Origin: Hirschia maritima DSM 19733
Lineage (GTDB): Bacteria > Pseudomonadota > Alphaproteobacteria > Caulobacterales > Hyphomonadaceae
DNA length: 64,000 nt
Assembly (NCBI RefSeq): GCF_000378345.1
Contig: NZ_KB899544.1
Coordinates: 248,001-312,000, forward strand
Reading direction: 5' to 3'
The notes under the pieces are model-generated. The model did no database searches. It was not told where the DNA came from and saw only the letters and a program-made list of their open reading frames with translations. The translations under genes were made by a program, and so were the position numbers. Within the stretch, counting starts at the first letter, position 1. Each line of letters starts with the position of its first letter. Shown one piece after another: positions 18,218-28,677 of the stretch.

Positions 18218-18748
18218 TTAGTATTCCAAACTCTTGCGCATGATAACTTCATTGTCCATCGCATTTCCAACTGGGAATTGATAATTTCCAATAGCTTCAA
18301 AATTGCGGGTTTCATATACGGAAATTGCGCGTTGATTGTTTTCCCATACACCAAGATAGATGTTTTTCGCACCGCGTTGGCGGGCTTGTTCAACTGCCCA
18401 TGTGAGCAAGATACGCCCAACTCCGACACCTTGTCCCTCTTGACGAACGTAAAGGCGGTGAAGTTCTAGTGAAGTCGCCGGGTCGTGTTCTATTGGAAGT
18501 TTGACAGGGCCTAATTTCGCATAGGCAATTGTTTTTGCGCGCATCACAGCAATGCGAATTTCCGTGTCCGGGTCTTCAATTTCAGCCAGTTGTTTTTCTG
18601 GTGTGAAATATTCATCAAGATACGCTTGCAAGTCTTCATGTCGGTATAGCATCCCGAAAGTTTCCGAGAATGTGTCTCGGCCAATCTCGGTGAGACGCCC
18701 TGCATCTTCAGGGCGGGCGTCTCTAAAACTTAAGGAAACTGTACGCAA
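18218..18748 (-). CDS. GNAT family N-acetyltransferase (PaiA-like)
   Basis: 176 aa from TTG 18748 (AAGGA about 11 bases upstream). Acetyl-CoA motif LYVRQEGQGVGVGRILL and the C-terminal YLGVWENNQRAISVYETRNF block are clear. Similar in plan to PaiA/RimI-type acetyltransferases for polyamines, peptides or small amines; the substrate is open. Starts 42 bp after the gdhB stop on the same strand, so it is probably in an operon with it. Confidence 0.9.
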   Translation of the reverse strand: MRTVSLSFRDARPEDAGRLTEIGRDTFSETFGMLYRHEDLQAYLDEYFTPEKQLAEIEDPDTEIRIAVMRAKTIAYAKLGPVKLPIEHDPATSLELHRLYVRQEGQGVGVGRILLTWAVEQARQRGAKNIYLGVWENNQRAISVYETRNFEAIGNYQFPVGNAMDNEVIMRKSLEY

Positions 18749-18790
18749 AATCTTGGGTCCTTATATCGAAAATCTTGTTTCGATAAGTAC

Positions 18791-21700
18791 TTACACCCGA
18801 TTCATGGAATTTTGAACAAATTCTCGCAAAGCATCGCCAACTAATACGAGTTTGGCCAATGTCCAACCACCAGAATACTCAAATTGGTCGATAGGACCTG
18901 TCACGCGATTTACTTCCACTTTTAAAGGTGCAAGCCACATCTCAACTGCTTCTTTTGCAGTATCCAATTTAAGTTTGTCAGGTTTATGTCCATCCTTCTT
19001 GGCGTGTTCGATGGCTAATTCAGACAAGGTTGCTTGTTGATAGGGGAGCGCATCACTCACGCGTTGTAATGCTAAGCGTTCCCAGTGCCCATCAAGCTGG
19101 ATGTCACGTGCTGCTGCGCGCATTTTATCCAATCCCATCACTTCATCTAGAGAGTGTTGAATTCGAGCAGTTGGGACCATATCCCATCCTGTTTTATGGG
19201 ACACATCCACCGCTTCACGCGCTGTCGCGAGAATACGAATGCTCGCTGCATCCATTGCAATGTCTTTAGGTGCGCCAGCTGCGATGAAACTTTCAGCTCG
19301 TGCACGGATACGCTCTTTTACGAATGGTCCGACACAAGAATCCAGTGATGCATGCAAGGTTTTTACACCCTTAGTGTAGCGTTTGATTAGGTCGGTTAAT
19401 TCTTCTCCCTGAAGAATAGGCTGAACGAGACCACCCGTGAGCTGTCGTAATGTACCTACTATTTCCAGACGCATAAGTGTCTGAGCTTGTGTTGGTGCTT
19501 TATTATCTAGTGCGTCTATCCGAGTACATAATTCATCTAGACCAAAGATAGCACGAGCAGCTTCTGAGGCACGCACAAGCGTTCCGATGTTCACGGAGGA
19601 CGCATCCCGCATTTCATAAGGGTATACAGGGCCAGTCATATTTACGAGGCGGTTTGCTAGGCGTGTTGCAATGATCTCGCGTTTCAAACGGTGGTTGACG
19701 CGCGGTGTGTCATACTTATCCAACGCAGGGGGGAAGTATGATTTCAATAAATGCTGGAACGCTGGATCGTCAGGTGCATCACTATCCACGATCATTGCGA
19801 ATAGGTCATTTTTGGCGTAAGCCAACAGAACAGACATTTCAGGACGTGTTAGCCCCAATCCTTGTTCTTTCAGCGTAGCAATTGCGTCTGTGTCTGGCAA
19901 AAATTCAACTGTTCGATCCAGTTTATCGTCAGCTTCCATTGTCGACATGAATTGAGCATGCGCATCCAGATCGGCAGCTGCGGTGCTTTCCATAATCGTG
20001 ATTGCGCCGGTTTGATCGTAATTGTTGACCAAAACGTGTTTAGCGACATCATCTGTCATAGAAGCGAGGAGGTCATTGCGATCTTTGACCTTTAACTCGC
20101 CAGCATTGATAGCTTCGGTCAGTAGAATCTTAATGTTGACTTCATGGTCAGAACTATCCACACCAGCCGAGTTGTCGATTGCATCCGTGTTGATGCGTCC
20201 ACCATTGCGCGCAAACTCGATACGGCCTTTTTGCGTCACACCAAGATTTGCGCCTTCACCTATGATTTGGACGTTCAGCTCGTGGCCGTTTAAACGTAGG
20301 TGATCATTGGCTTTGTCACCCGCATGAGATTGAAGCTCATCTTCTGACTTCACGTAAGTACCAATACCGCCGAACCATAAAAGCTCAGAATTCATGCGTA
20401 GAATTGCACGAATTAGTGTTCCAGGCGTCACGGATTTTTCCACAATGCCGGTCATCTCCATGACTTCAGGTGTCAGCTCGACTGACTTATCAGCACGGGA
20501 GAGGATTTGACCACCTTTTGAGAGAAGGTCGGTATTGTAGTCCGTCCAAGATGACCGTCCCATATCAAATAAACGTTTTCGTTCTTCATAGCTAACTTGT
20601 GGGTCAGGATTTGGGTCCACAAAGATATGCATGTGGTTAAACGCTGCTTGTAATTTAGTCTGCTCAGAAAGGAGCATTCCGTTTCCAAACACATCACCCG
20701 ACATATCACCGACACCAATAGCCGTGAAAGGTTCGTTTTGAATGTCTTTTCCAATTTCGCGGAAGTGGCGTTTAACGGCTTCCCAGGCACCTCGGGCAGT
20801 AATACCCATTTTTTTGTGGTCATATCCAACTGAACCACCTGATGCAAATGCATCATCCAGCCAGAAATCATGGTCTTGGGATAAGCCATTTGCGATATCA
20901 GAGAACGTAGCGGTTCCTTTATCCGCCGCTACAACCAAGTATGGGTCATCTCCATCCCAAGCAAAGACTTTGGCAGGGCGTTTTGCGACACCATCTTTGA
21001 TGTTGTCTGTGATTTGTAGCATTGCTGAGATGAAGACCTTATAGGCAGCTATGCCGCCATTGATGAAGTCTTCTCGGCTTCCGGTCGTCGGTAGCTTTTT
21101 AGGGAAGAAACCGCCTTTAGATCCAACTGGAACGATTACGGCGTTTTTAACCTGCTGTGCTTTGACCAGTCCTAGTACTTCTGTGCGGAAATCATCACGT
21201 CGGTCTGACCAGCGCAGGCCTCCACGAGCTACAGGACCAAACCTTAAGTGCACTCCCTCAACCATAGGGGACCAAACAAAGATTTCTCTGAAGGGTTTCG
21301 GCGCGGGTAGGTCTTCTAATTCTTGGCTAGCAATCTTTATTGAAATGTGCGGATAATGTTCGCCTGAGGGGGCCAATTGATAGAAGTTTGTACGTTGCAC
21401 TGCATTGATCAGGTGCATTGTCCGGCGCAGAACACGGTCGTCATCTAGTGAGGGTACAGTTTCCAATGCATGCACAATGCGCGCACTGATTAAGTCACCC
21501 GAAGCTTTTCGGTCTTTCAGTTCAGCCGCGCTTTCGGTGCCAGTTGAAGGATCAAAACGTTCGTCAAATAGTTTTACGAGGTCTGAAGCAATATCAGGGT
21601 GGTTTACCAATGCATCTATTTGAACATCTTGAGAGGCATCTAAACCAGTTTGCTGTCTATAACGGCAAAGTGTTCTGATGAGAGCTGCTTGCCTCCATGA

Positions 21701-23629
21701 TATATTGAGGTGAAGCATGAGCTGATTGAAACGGTCATCTTCAGTTAAACCATTCCATACCGCTACAAACCCTTCTTCAAATTCCTTTCCTAAAACCGTG
21801 TCTGGATTGGAGAATTGGAGTTCGAGATCATGAACCCATACGGTTTTCCGATTTGATCCTCTAGGGTTTGAGGTGATGGGAAAACTTGTTTCAGAAAGAA
21901 CACGCAATCCCATGTTTTCAAGAACGGGTACAATGTCAGACAATTCAAGCGCAGTATCACGCTTATAGATCTTACAGTGTTGAACTCCATCTTGGACTAT
22001 AGAATACGCGCGAGCAGAAAGATCCTGTTTGTCATCCATATTGTGGATTGAGGTTAGGTCTTTGATTGCCTCATCTGGTGCGAACGCTTCTTTATAAGCC
22101 TCATTGAAGCGGTTATCGAAAACCATGGGCGGTGGATTATCAGTTAAGCGGGCAGCTCTTGCTAATCCGTCTTCCCAGCTCTCAGCCAGCTGACGAATTT
22201 TGATATCGAGTGCGTCTATATCTGGCTCAGCGTGCCCGGGGCTTAGTCCGATAATGAAGTGTACCCGCGCGAGAGGGCCATCGTTAAAGCTTGGGTAAAA
22301 AGCTGATTCCCGGCCATTATATGCCTCAGCAATTGCGGAGTGAGCCTGCCTACGCAATTCCGGTGTATAATTGTCGCGAGGTGTAAACAGAAGTGCCGAC
22401 ACAAAGCGATTGAACTGGTCTTTGCGAATGAATAAGCGTGTGCGAGGGCGCTGATATAACGTTAGAATATTGTATGAAAAACGCGCTAGTTCATCAGCTG
22501 AAATCTGAAATAATTCGTCTCTGGGGAAGGTTTCCAGCACATTGTTTAATGCATTTGTCGAATAGCTAGAGCTTCCAATATCAAGAATGTCTTTAACTTG
22601 TTGAAGCTTTTGACGGATGAGCGGGACATCCTTGGCCATTCGTGTATAGGCTGCTGCTGTAAACAATCCTAGGAAACGAATTTCTCCAACAATATTGCCT
22701 TCGTCATCTAGCTGTTTGACGCCAATATAGTCTGCATAAACACGGCGATGAACTCGAGAACGTACATTGGATTTGGCAACGATCACAGGTGAGGGTTCGT
22801 TTAAAAACGCTCGAATACGGGGCGTAAGAACGGCTGGTTCGGACCCATGGGAAAGAATGTGGCGATCGAGATCTCTTAATATTCCCAGTCCTTCGCCAAC
22901 GATTTCGGGTTCGACGGAGGCTTCTACGCCATTTTTAACTTGGGAAAGCTTTTTATAACTATATGTGCGAGCACCCAAGAAGAAGAAGTGATCTTGTTCC
23001 AGCCATTTTAGAAAGCTTGCAGCTTCTTCTTTTTCTTCTTCACTTCGCCCTTCGGTGACCGGCATTTTTGAAATGGAAGCGGCGGCTTCACGCATCGCCT
23101 TTTTTAAGGCTTTGTGATCTTCGGTGGCTAAGGCTACATCACTGAATGTCTGTTCTAATATTGTCTCAACTTCAGCGCATCGTTCTTTGGAGAGTGGAGG
23201 CGTATGAATTTGGATTAGAGACAAGCCATCCACAACAGGGTGAACTATTCCAACAATTTCAACACTGGCTTCTACGAGCGCAGCAACGGCACTATCTACA
23301 AGGAAGGGAATATCTGGGCCAACAATTTCAAAAATATGACGTTGCATATCTTTGTTATCGGCTCCGATGCACTGACGAGACCTAATCGTACGTTTTGATG
23401 TGTCCAATGTTAGGGAGTAATTCCACAATTCCATCGCTGTGACGGCTGCGTCATCAGCAGAGAAGGGCGCAAATTCGTCCATCGAGGCGCTGTTACAAAA
23501 CTGCTTGATGAATACATCTTTGGCTTTGTTCTTAGCTGCACTTTGCTTCTTCGATGGTGCTATTGCGTCTGAGTTGAGTATTTCGTCTACAGCAAATGCA
23601 AGGCTTGAATTCGTTGCCGTGAATGACAT
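18791..23629 (-). CDS. gdhB: Large NAD-specific glutamate dehydrogenase
   Basis: 1612 aa, the usual size of the about 180-kDa bacterial NAD-GDH. The N-terminal regulatory/ACT-type region is followed by the catalytic domain with RFGPVARGGLRWSDRRDDFR and GSKGGFFPKKLP (substrate Lys region), then NAD-binding GVGDMSGDVFGNGML. It deaminates glutamate to 2-oxoglutarate and ammonia, feeding amino acids into the TCA cycle. Known from Caulobacter (GdhZ, which also influences FtsZ) and Pseudomonas GdhB. Likely cotranscribed with the GNAT gene downstream. Confidence 0.97.
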   Translation of the reverse strand: MSFTATNSSLAFAVDEILNSDAIAPSKKQSAAKNKAKDVFIKQFCNSASMDEFAPFSADDAAVTAMELWNYSLTLDTSKRTIRSRQCIGADNKDMQRHIFEIVGPDIPFLVDSAVAALVEASVEIVGIVHPVVDGLSLIQIHTPPLSKERCAEVETILEQTFSDVALATEDHKALKKAMREAAASISKMPVTEGRSEEEKEEAASFLKWLEQDHFFFLGARTYSYKKLSQVKNGVEASVEPEIVGEGLGILRDLDRHILSHGSEPAVLTPRIRAFLNEPSPVIVAKSNVRSRVHRRVYADYIGVKQLDDEGNIVGEIRFLGLFTAAAYTRMAKDVPLIRQKLQQVKDILDIGSSSYSTNALNNVLETFPRDELFQISADELARFSYNILTLYQRPRTRLFIRKDQFNRFVSALLFTPRDNYTPELRRQAHSAIAEAYNGRESAFYPSFNDGPLARVHFIIGLSPGHAEPDIDALDIKIRQLAESWEDGLARAARLTDNPPPMVFDNRFNEAYKEAFAPDEAIKDLTSIHNMDDKQDLSARAYSIVQDGVQHCKIYKRDTALELSDIVPVLENMGLRVLSETSFPITSNPRGSNRKTVWVHDLELQFSNPDTVLGKEFEEGFVAVWNGLTEDDRFNQLMLHLNISWRQAALIRTLCRYRQQTGLDASQDVQIDALVNHPDIASDLVKLFDERFDPSTGTESAAELKDRKASGDLISARIVHALETVPSLDDDRVLRRTMHLINAVQRTNFYQLAPSGEHYPHISIKIASQELEDLPAPKPFREIFVWSPMVEGVHLRFGPVARGGLRWSDRRDDFRTEVLGLVKAQQVKNAVIVPVGSKGGFFPKKLPTTGSREDFINGGIAAYKVFISAMLQITDNIKDGVAKRPAKVFAWDGDDPYLVVAADKGTATFSDIANGLSQDHDFWLDDAFASGGSVGYDHKKMGITARGAWEAVKRHFREIGKDIQNEPFTAIGVGDMSGDVFGNGMLLSEQTKLQAAFNHMHIFVDPNPDPQVSYEERKRLFDMGRSSWTDYNTDLLSKGGQILSRADKSVELTPEVMEMTGIVEKSVTPGTLIRAILRMNSELLWFGGIGTYVKSEDELQSHAGDKANDHLRLNGHELNVQIIGEGANLGVTQKGRIEFARNGGRINTDAIDNSAGVDSSDHEVNIKILLTEAINAGELKVKDRNDLLASMTDDVAKHVLVNNYDQTGAITIMESTAAADLDAHAQFMSTMEADDKLDRTVEFLPDTDAIATLKEQGLGLTRPEMSVLLAYAKNDLFAMIVDSDAPDDPAFQHLLKSYFPPALDKYDTPRVNHRLKREIIATRLANRLVNMTGPVYPYEMRDASSVNIGTLVRASEAARAIFGLDELCTRIDALDNKAPTQAQTLMRLEIVGTLRQLTGGLVQPILQGEELTDLIKRYTKGVKTLHASLDSCVGPFVKERIRARAESFIAAGAPKDIAMDAASIRILATAREAVDVSHKTGWDMVPTARIQHSLDEVMGLDKMRAAARDIQLDGHWERLALQRVSDALPYQQATLSELAIEHAKKDGHKPDKLKLDTAKEAVEMWLAPLKVEVNRVTGPIDQFEYSGGWTLAKLVLVGDALREFVQNSMNRV

Positions 23630-24170
23630 TTTTCCGTCCCGTGGTGTGCGACTGATATCGCATTATTATTAGTGTATGTCGTTTTGTTGAATGCACATCT
23701 ATTTTGCCCTTTTAATATGAAAACATATCTCTAGGGCATCTTACATCATTTGCGCTTTTACATTGTAGAATCGTTAAAGTTTCGAGGAAATGGCGCAAGT
23801 GCCAAAAATGCATTGAAAATTGCCGTCAAAATAGTGGTACTCAATACTTAGTTTGAGAAGTTTTCAATGACACTGGTTGGGGGGAATATAGAAGTCTGGA
23901 TTGTGGCAGTTGAACGGGGACGCGTTCAACTGCCGATAACCTAACTGAACTACATGCTGGGTGGGGGGACGCGAGTAGTTCAGCCTAGATATCTTACCAC
24001 CGTTGAAACGATGATTTGATATGACAAGTATGTGACAAAAAGTAACAATTTTCAATCGCAAATTTTAAAAAATGGCGTTTAAAATCCTTCAGATTGCATG
24101 TTGTCCGTACACTGAATGGCGCTAGTGAATTATTTTAGTTCAGAAAATTGGATAACTTCGACAACTGCTT
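23630..24170. other. 541-bp gene-free region between gdhB and AI-2E permease
   Basis: Holds no reading frame that I can support. It includes the gdhB promoter side and, at 23905-23983, two strong inverted repeats listed separately. Confidence 0.6.
23900..23990 (-). ncRNA. Candidate small RNA with twin hairpins and C-rich loops
   Basis: Two perfect stems in tandem: 23905-23916 with 23923-23934 (12 bp) and 23945-23953 with 23975-23983 (9 bp). Both loop regions carry the same core, CGCGTCCCC on the minus strand, followed by more C. Loops rich in C can pair with Shine-Dalgarno sequences, as in C-rich-loop sRNAs of alphaproteobacteria. Strand is chosen for that reason; no promoter or T-run was identified, so a plus-strand or DNA-level role remains possible. 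Confidence 0.4.
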
Positions 24171-25277
24171 TTATTGTACACCTTGTTCCGCAACGTCAGT
24201 ATTAGTCACGTTAGTTGGCTGCTTTTTAATTGGACGGCCATCAGCAGATAGAAGAATCGCCAACCAATGTGCTCCTGGAATTTGAGCAAATAGAATCATC
24301 ATGAGGACAGTTAGCGGGGCAGATAGGAACATTCCTGGGATACCCCATATAGCTCCCCACACAGCCAAGGACACCAATACGACAAGTGCAGACAGGTTTA
24401 GAGACTCTCCCATCATTCTTGGTTGGATGAAGTTTCCGATTGTGAACTGCCATACACTAACAGCAATAAGAACGATGACAGCATTTAGCGTGGCATCGGC
24501 TGGCATATAGGCTGGCCATTCAGGTTGCGCTAAAGCAAACAGTCCGGGCAAAAAGGCGGCGACGATAGATCCAATTGTTGGAATGTAGTTCAGAAAGAAC
24601 ACAACAAACGCCCAGAATAGGGCGTTATCCAAACCTAGTATGAGAAGTGTGATATAAGTGATGACAGTGATTATTCCTGAAATCACTGTTTGTACCCAGA
24701 GATATTCTTCCATGGACTTGCGCACTTGTTGTCCAACTTCGCGCGCTTGTTGGCGAGCCTTTGTCTCAGGGAATATATAGTCGAGTTTTGTAGGCCAACT
24801 TTTCTCCGCAAGAAACAAAAAGGCGATGTAAATCAAGATCAGAACAAACGAGGATGCCAAGCCTTGAACCGAGTCCAGAATGGGTTGAACAAATTTGGTG
24901 TTTTGCATGTTAAACAACATGCTGGACAAATCGGGCGGAGCAACGGTGTGAATGTTTAGTTTGGCATATATATCCGTTAGCACGTCGTTTATACGAGCCT
25001 CGTAGGCGCTAGCGTTTTGTGCAAATTCATTTAATCCATCTATAAAGATAAGTATTACTGTCAGCGTGGCTCCAAGAACGATAAGAACCGCACTTGTTTG
25101 AGCCAGCCATCGAGGCATTTTGGTAAGACGCTCCTGCATGAGGCGTGCAAAACCTTCTATGATTAGCCATAAAAAAACGGCCAACGCGAAGGGGGCGAAT
25201 ATACTGGCACCAACATATAAGCCATAGACGATCACACCTGTGGCGATGATCCAAATACCAGCCGGTAGATATCCCAT
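24171..25277 (-). CDS. AI-2E family transporter (PerM/TqsA-like permease)
   Basis: 368 aa, ATG 25277 with AAGGGA 8 bases upstream. About 8 membrane segments: paired helices at the N-terminus, a soluble middle (about 85-140), then a C-terminal bundle with the conserved ALFWAFVVFFLNYIPTIGS motif of the family. Members export AI-2, sodium/proton or unknown solutes; the name AI-2E does not fix the substrate. Lone gene; twin hairpins lie about 200 bp downstream. Confidence 0.9.
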   Translation of the reverse strand: MGYLPAGIWIIATGVIVYGLYVGASIFAPFALAVFLWLIIEGFARLMQERLTKMPRWLAQTSAVLIVLGATLTVILIFIDGLNEFAQNASAYEARINDVLTDIYAKLNIHTVAPPDLSSMLFNMQNTKFVQPILDSVQGLASSFVLILIYIAFLFLAEKSWPTKLDYIFPETKARQQAREVGQQVRKSMEEYLWVQTVISGIITVITYITLLILGLDNALFWAFVVFFLNYIPTIGSIVAAFLPGLFALAQPEWPAYMPADATLNAVIVLIAVSVWQFTIGNFIQPRMMGESLNLSALVVLVSLAVWGAIWGIPGMFLSAPLTVLMMILFAQIPGAHWLAILLSADGRPIKKQPTNVTNTDVAEQGVQ

Positions 25278-25475
25278 AGTATTGTCCCTTCAACACAAAT
25301 GCTTTTGGATATCACAATCCTCAAACTTGGCTTTGGGTCAATGATGAGAGCCTCAAATCACGAAAAAGAAGATGGTTCCGGCTGTATTTTACTTATCACC
25401 TGTGATTGTCGCTTAACCTTTGCGGTCTTATGGTCCGATTAAAACGAATCAAACAAGACAATTAGGATTAGACAA

Positions 25476-26981
25476 ATGACAGAGAATTCAATTTTTCTTG
25501 GCGGCGGTGGCCCAGATAATGACCTCTCTCAAGAGCTAATTTTATCTCGAGCGAATAGACATGGTCTAGTAGCGGGTGCCACTGGTACAGGTAAAACCGT
25601 GACCCTCCAAATTATGGCTGAAGGGTTTTCAGCCGCTGGCGTTCCCGTTTTTTGTGCTGATGTGAAAGGCGATCTCTCTGGTCTCTCTCAAGCTGGTGAT
25701 CCAGCGCACAAATTACATGATAAATTGGTTTCTCGCTCTGAAAAAATTGGATTTGGAGACTTTGGTTACGAAGAAACGCCAACCATTTTCTGGGATTTAT
25801 ATGGAAAAAAAGGGCACCCCGTCCGCACAACAGTGACTGAGATGGGGCCAACCTTATTGGCGCGTTTAATGGATCTGAATGAAACCCAAGAAGGGGTTTT
25901 GATGATCGCATTTGAATATGCTGATGACAATGATTTACTTGTGCTTGATTTAAAGGATTTACGTAAGCTTCTTATTCATGTCAGTGAAATGCGTGATGAA
26001 ATTCAAAAAGAATATGGGAATGTTTCTCCGGCGTCTGTTGGCGCAATTCAACGTCGATTATTGGTGCTCGAGCGCGATGGAGCCGAAGAATTCTTTGGTG
26101 AACCCGCGCTAGAATTAAACGACTTTATGCGCACAACGCGCGATGGCCGCGGTTATGTTTCTATTTTAGATGCGACTACGCTAATCAATTCGCCAAAGCT
26201 TTATTCGACTTTCCTTCTTTGGCTTTTGTCGGCCTTGTTTGAAGAATTGCCGGAGGTTGGTGATCCGGAAAAACCGAAAATGGTGTTTTTCTTTGATGAA
26301 GCTCACTTGTTGTTTGATGATGCGCCAAAAGCACTAATTGATAAGATTGAACAGGTGGTACGTTTGATCCGGTCTAAAGGTGTTGGTGTATATTTTGTTA
26401 CGCAAAACCCACGCGACCTGCCTGATAGTGTACTTGCTCAATTAGGTGCGCGTGTTCAACATGCATTGCGTGCTTACACACCTTCAGAACGCAAAGCGAT
26501 TAAAGCGGCTGCGCAAAGTTTTCGTGAAAACCCAGATATCGATACTGAAGAAGTGATAACCGAATTGGGAGTGGGGGAAGCTTTGGTTTCAACTCTCGAT
26601 GCAAAAGCAGCACCATCTATCGTGCAGCGCACTCTCATCAGACCACCATCATCCCGTCTGGGGCCGTGCACAGATGCCGAGCGTAAAGCTGTGATCGAGA
26701 ATAGCCCCGTCTTTGGTCAGTATGAAGATGCGATTGATCGCGAAAGCGCTTATGAGCTTCTCAGCAAACGCGAGGAACAGGCGGCGAAGGAAGAGGCTGA
26801 ACTCCAAAAAGCGGAAGAAGAAGCTAAACGCCAAGCAGAAAAAGCCAAGAAACGTAAGCCATCATCAAGGTCTCGTCGCCAAACATCTACTGAGGCAGCT
26901 ACCAAAACAATGATGCGAACGGCTGCGCGTGAAATTACAAAATATGTCCTGAGAGGTATATTTGGAGGGCGTCGTCGCTAG
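25476..26981 (+). CDS. HerA/YjgR-type ATPase (DUF853)
   Basis: 501 aa. Walker A GATGTGKT (residues 34-41), Walker B VFFFDEAH, arginine-finger region near [25 protein letters not shown], as in E. coli YjgR. A basic, coiled-coil-prone tail ([23 protein letters not shown]) ends in Arg-rich residues. The family is related to HerA/FtsK DNA-pumping ATPases, but its cellular role is unknown. No NurA-type nuclease is adjacent. Monocistronic by spacing. Confidence 0.92.
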   Translation: MTENSIFLGGGGPDNDLSQELILSRANRHGLVAGATGTGKTVTLQIMAEGFSAAGVPVFCADVKGDLSGLSQAGDPAHKLHDKLVSRSEKIGFGDFGYEETPTIFWDLYGKKGHPVRTTVTEMGPTLLARLMDLNETQEGVLMIAFEYADDNDLLVLDLKDLRKLLIHVSEMRDEIQKEYGNVSPASVGAIQRRLLVLERDGAEEFFGEPALELNDFMRTTRDGRGYVSILDATTLINSPKLYSTFLLWLLSALFEELPEVGDPEKPKMVFFFDEAHLLFDDAPKALIDKIEQVVRLIRSKGVGVYFVTQNPRDLPDSVLAQLGARVQHALRAYTPSERKAIKAAAQSFRENPDIDTEEVITELGVGEALVSTLDAKAAPSIVQRTLIRPPSSRLGPCTDAERKAVIENSPVFGQYEDAIDRESAYELLSKREEQAAKEEAELQKAEEEAKRQAEKAKKRKPSSRSRRQTSTEAATKTMMRTAAREITKYVLRGIFGGRRR

Positions 26982-27129
26982 TTGAAATTCGCCTTAATAA
27001 AAGCGTTATTGTCCAATATGTTAATGGTGGTGACTAGAAATTGATTAGTCTGCTATAATGGATTGGATTATACTTGGAAGTATTGATGGGACTGAATTTA
27101 TCAAGCTTCTCAAGACGAAGGAATTTCAA

Positions 27130-27666
27130 ATGCGTAAGTCTTTTCTAGTATTATTGACGGCTTCAGCTCTGACAATAGCTGCATGTGCAACACAGCCAGC
27201 ATATCGACCGGCTTCTTCTTATAATGGCGCTGGTTATTCAGAGCAGATAATTGAATCAAATAGATTTCGTGTTTCATTCAAAGGAAGTTCCACAACTCCA
27301 CGGGATGAAGTTGAAACCTTCCTTCTTCTGCGTGCAGCCGAGCTGACTTTGGAAAATGGATTTGACTATTTTGTTGTCGTAGATCGTGAAACAGAAACAA
27401 AAAGTCGTTCTCATAGACATCACGGATTTGGTGGATACTACTCACGATACGGATTTGGGTATTCTTACTTTTATCCTCGAGCAGGGTGGTATGGAGCATA
27501 TGACCCTTTCTGGGATCGACACAATTACGGATACAACCAGATTACAAAATATGAAGCATCCGCTGAAATTATGATGCATGCTGGAGAGAAGCCTGATGAT
27601 GAACTTCGCGCTTTTGATGCGCGTGAGGTTGTTAAGAATATTGGGCCCAATGTTACACGCCCATAA
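27130..27666 (+). CDS. Lipoprotein of the CC0125/CC1285 family
   Basis: 178 aa from ATG 27130 (AAGGA 8 bases upstream). Signal II peptide with lipobox TIAAC, so Cys19 is lipidated. Core domain FRVSFKGSSTTPRDEVETFLL and ENGFDYFVVVDRETE is typical for this Caulobacterales family. The insert after residue 95 is rich in Gly, Tyr and His (HHGFGGYYSRYGFGYSYF). Periplasmic or outer-membrane-facing; function unknown. Transcribed ahead of the CDF gene with a 34-bp gap. Confidence 0.85.
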   Translation: MRKSFLVLLTASALTIAACATQPAYRPASSYNGAGYSEQIIESNRFRVSFKGSSTTPRDEVETFLLLRAAELTLENGFDYFVVVDRETETKSRSHRHHGFGGYYSRYGFGYSYFYPRAGWYGAYDPFWDRHNYGYNQITKYEASAEIMMHAGEKPDDELRAFDAREVVKNIGPNVTRP

Positions 27667-27700
27667 AGCCTCTACGGTGAATGTGAAAGAATAGACTTAC

Positions 27701-28657
27701 ATGGCGCATGATCATATGCCAGCCGGTCGGATGCATCCAAGTGAAGCTGCATCCATAACCAAACGAACTGTCTTATTGTCTGTGGCAACGGCTTCAGTTC
27801 TGATTTGTCTTAAGATTTGGGCATGGTTGGCATCTGGTTCAGTCTCGATATTGGCATCATTGGCGGATTCTGGGTTGGATCTTGCCGCTTCACTCATGAC
27901 TTTGGGCGCTGTAGTTTACGCGGCCGAGCCACCTGATGCAGAGCATCGCTATGGTCATGGTAAGGCCGAAGGGTTTGCAGCTCTGTTGCAGGCAGGCCTT
28001 GTTGGGGCGTCATCCGCTTTGATTGCCCGAGAAGCTATTGACCGTTTTTTAGATCCGAGGCCAATGGAAAATGGAGTAATACCAATCACAGTGATGTTGG
28101 TTTCCATCCTGTTGACGTTGGCATTGCTTTATTTCCAAACCCGCGCACTTAATAAAACAGGATCTGTGGCAACGGCAGGGGACAGGGCGCACTATATGGC
28201 TGATGTTGGTGCCAATATTGCCGTGATCGTAGGCGTTGCGGGTGCCAGTTTCCTTAAAATCCCTTTGATAGATCCGTTAGTAGGCTTAGGGGTCGCATTA
28301 TGGCTAGCGTTTGGAGCGCTTGATGTTGCGCGCGATGCTGTTGATCAACTGATGGACAAGGAGCTAAGTGATGAGGCGCGAGAGCGCATCAAGTTTTTGG
28401 CGGAAACAGGAAATTATGAATTGAGCGTTCATGGATTAAGAACGCGTGCAGCCGGCCCAATAATTCACATTCAATTTCATTTGGATTTACCTGAAACCAT
28501 ATCTCTGGCTGAAGCGCATGATATTATGGTAGACTGTGAAAAACGAATCTTATCCGAGTTTCCTGGTGCCGATATTCTTATTCACCCAGACCCAAAAGGT
28601 TCAGAACCACACGGGACTGATTTCTTTAAGAAAATAGTTGGGCATCACTCAGATTGA
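27701..28657 (+). CDS. Cation diffusion facilitator (FieF-like metal exporter)
   Basis: 318 aa with six membrane segments, metal site Asp-x3-Asp in TM2 (DSGLDLAAS) and His-x3-Asp in TM5 (HYMADVGAN), HRYGHGKAE before TM3 and a cytoplasmic C-terminal domain with IHIQFHLDLP and HPDP. Proton-driven efflux of Zn/Fe-type divalent cations from the cytoplasm. Probably an operon with the lipoprotein upstream and fzlA downstream (20-bp gap). Confidence 0.94.
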   Translation: MAHDHMPAGRMHPSEAASITKRTVLLSVATASVLICLKIWAWLASGSVSILASLADSGLDLAASLMTLGAVVYAAEPPDAEHRYGHGKAEGFAALLQAGLVGASSALIAREAIDRFLDPRPMENGVIPITVMLVSILLTLALLYFQTRALNKTGSVATAGDRAHYMADVGANIAVIVGVAGASFLKIPLIDPLVGLGVALWLAFGALDVARDAVDQLMDKELSDEARERIKFLAETGNYELSVHGLRTRAAGPIIHIQFHLDLPETISLAEAHDIMVDCEKRILSEFPGADILIHPDPKGSEPHGTDFFKKIVGHHSD

Positions 28658-28677
28658 GTTTTTGCGGAGCTTAGAAT

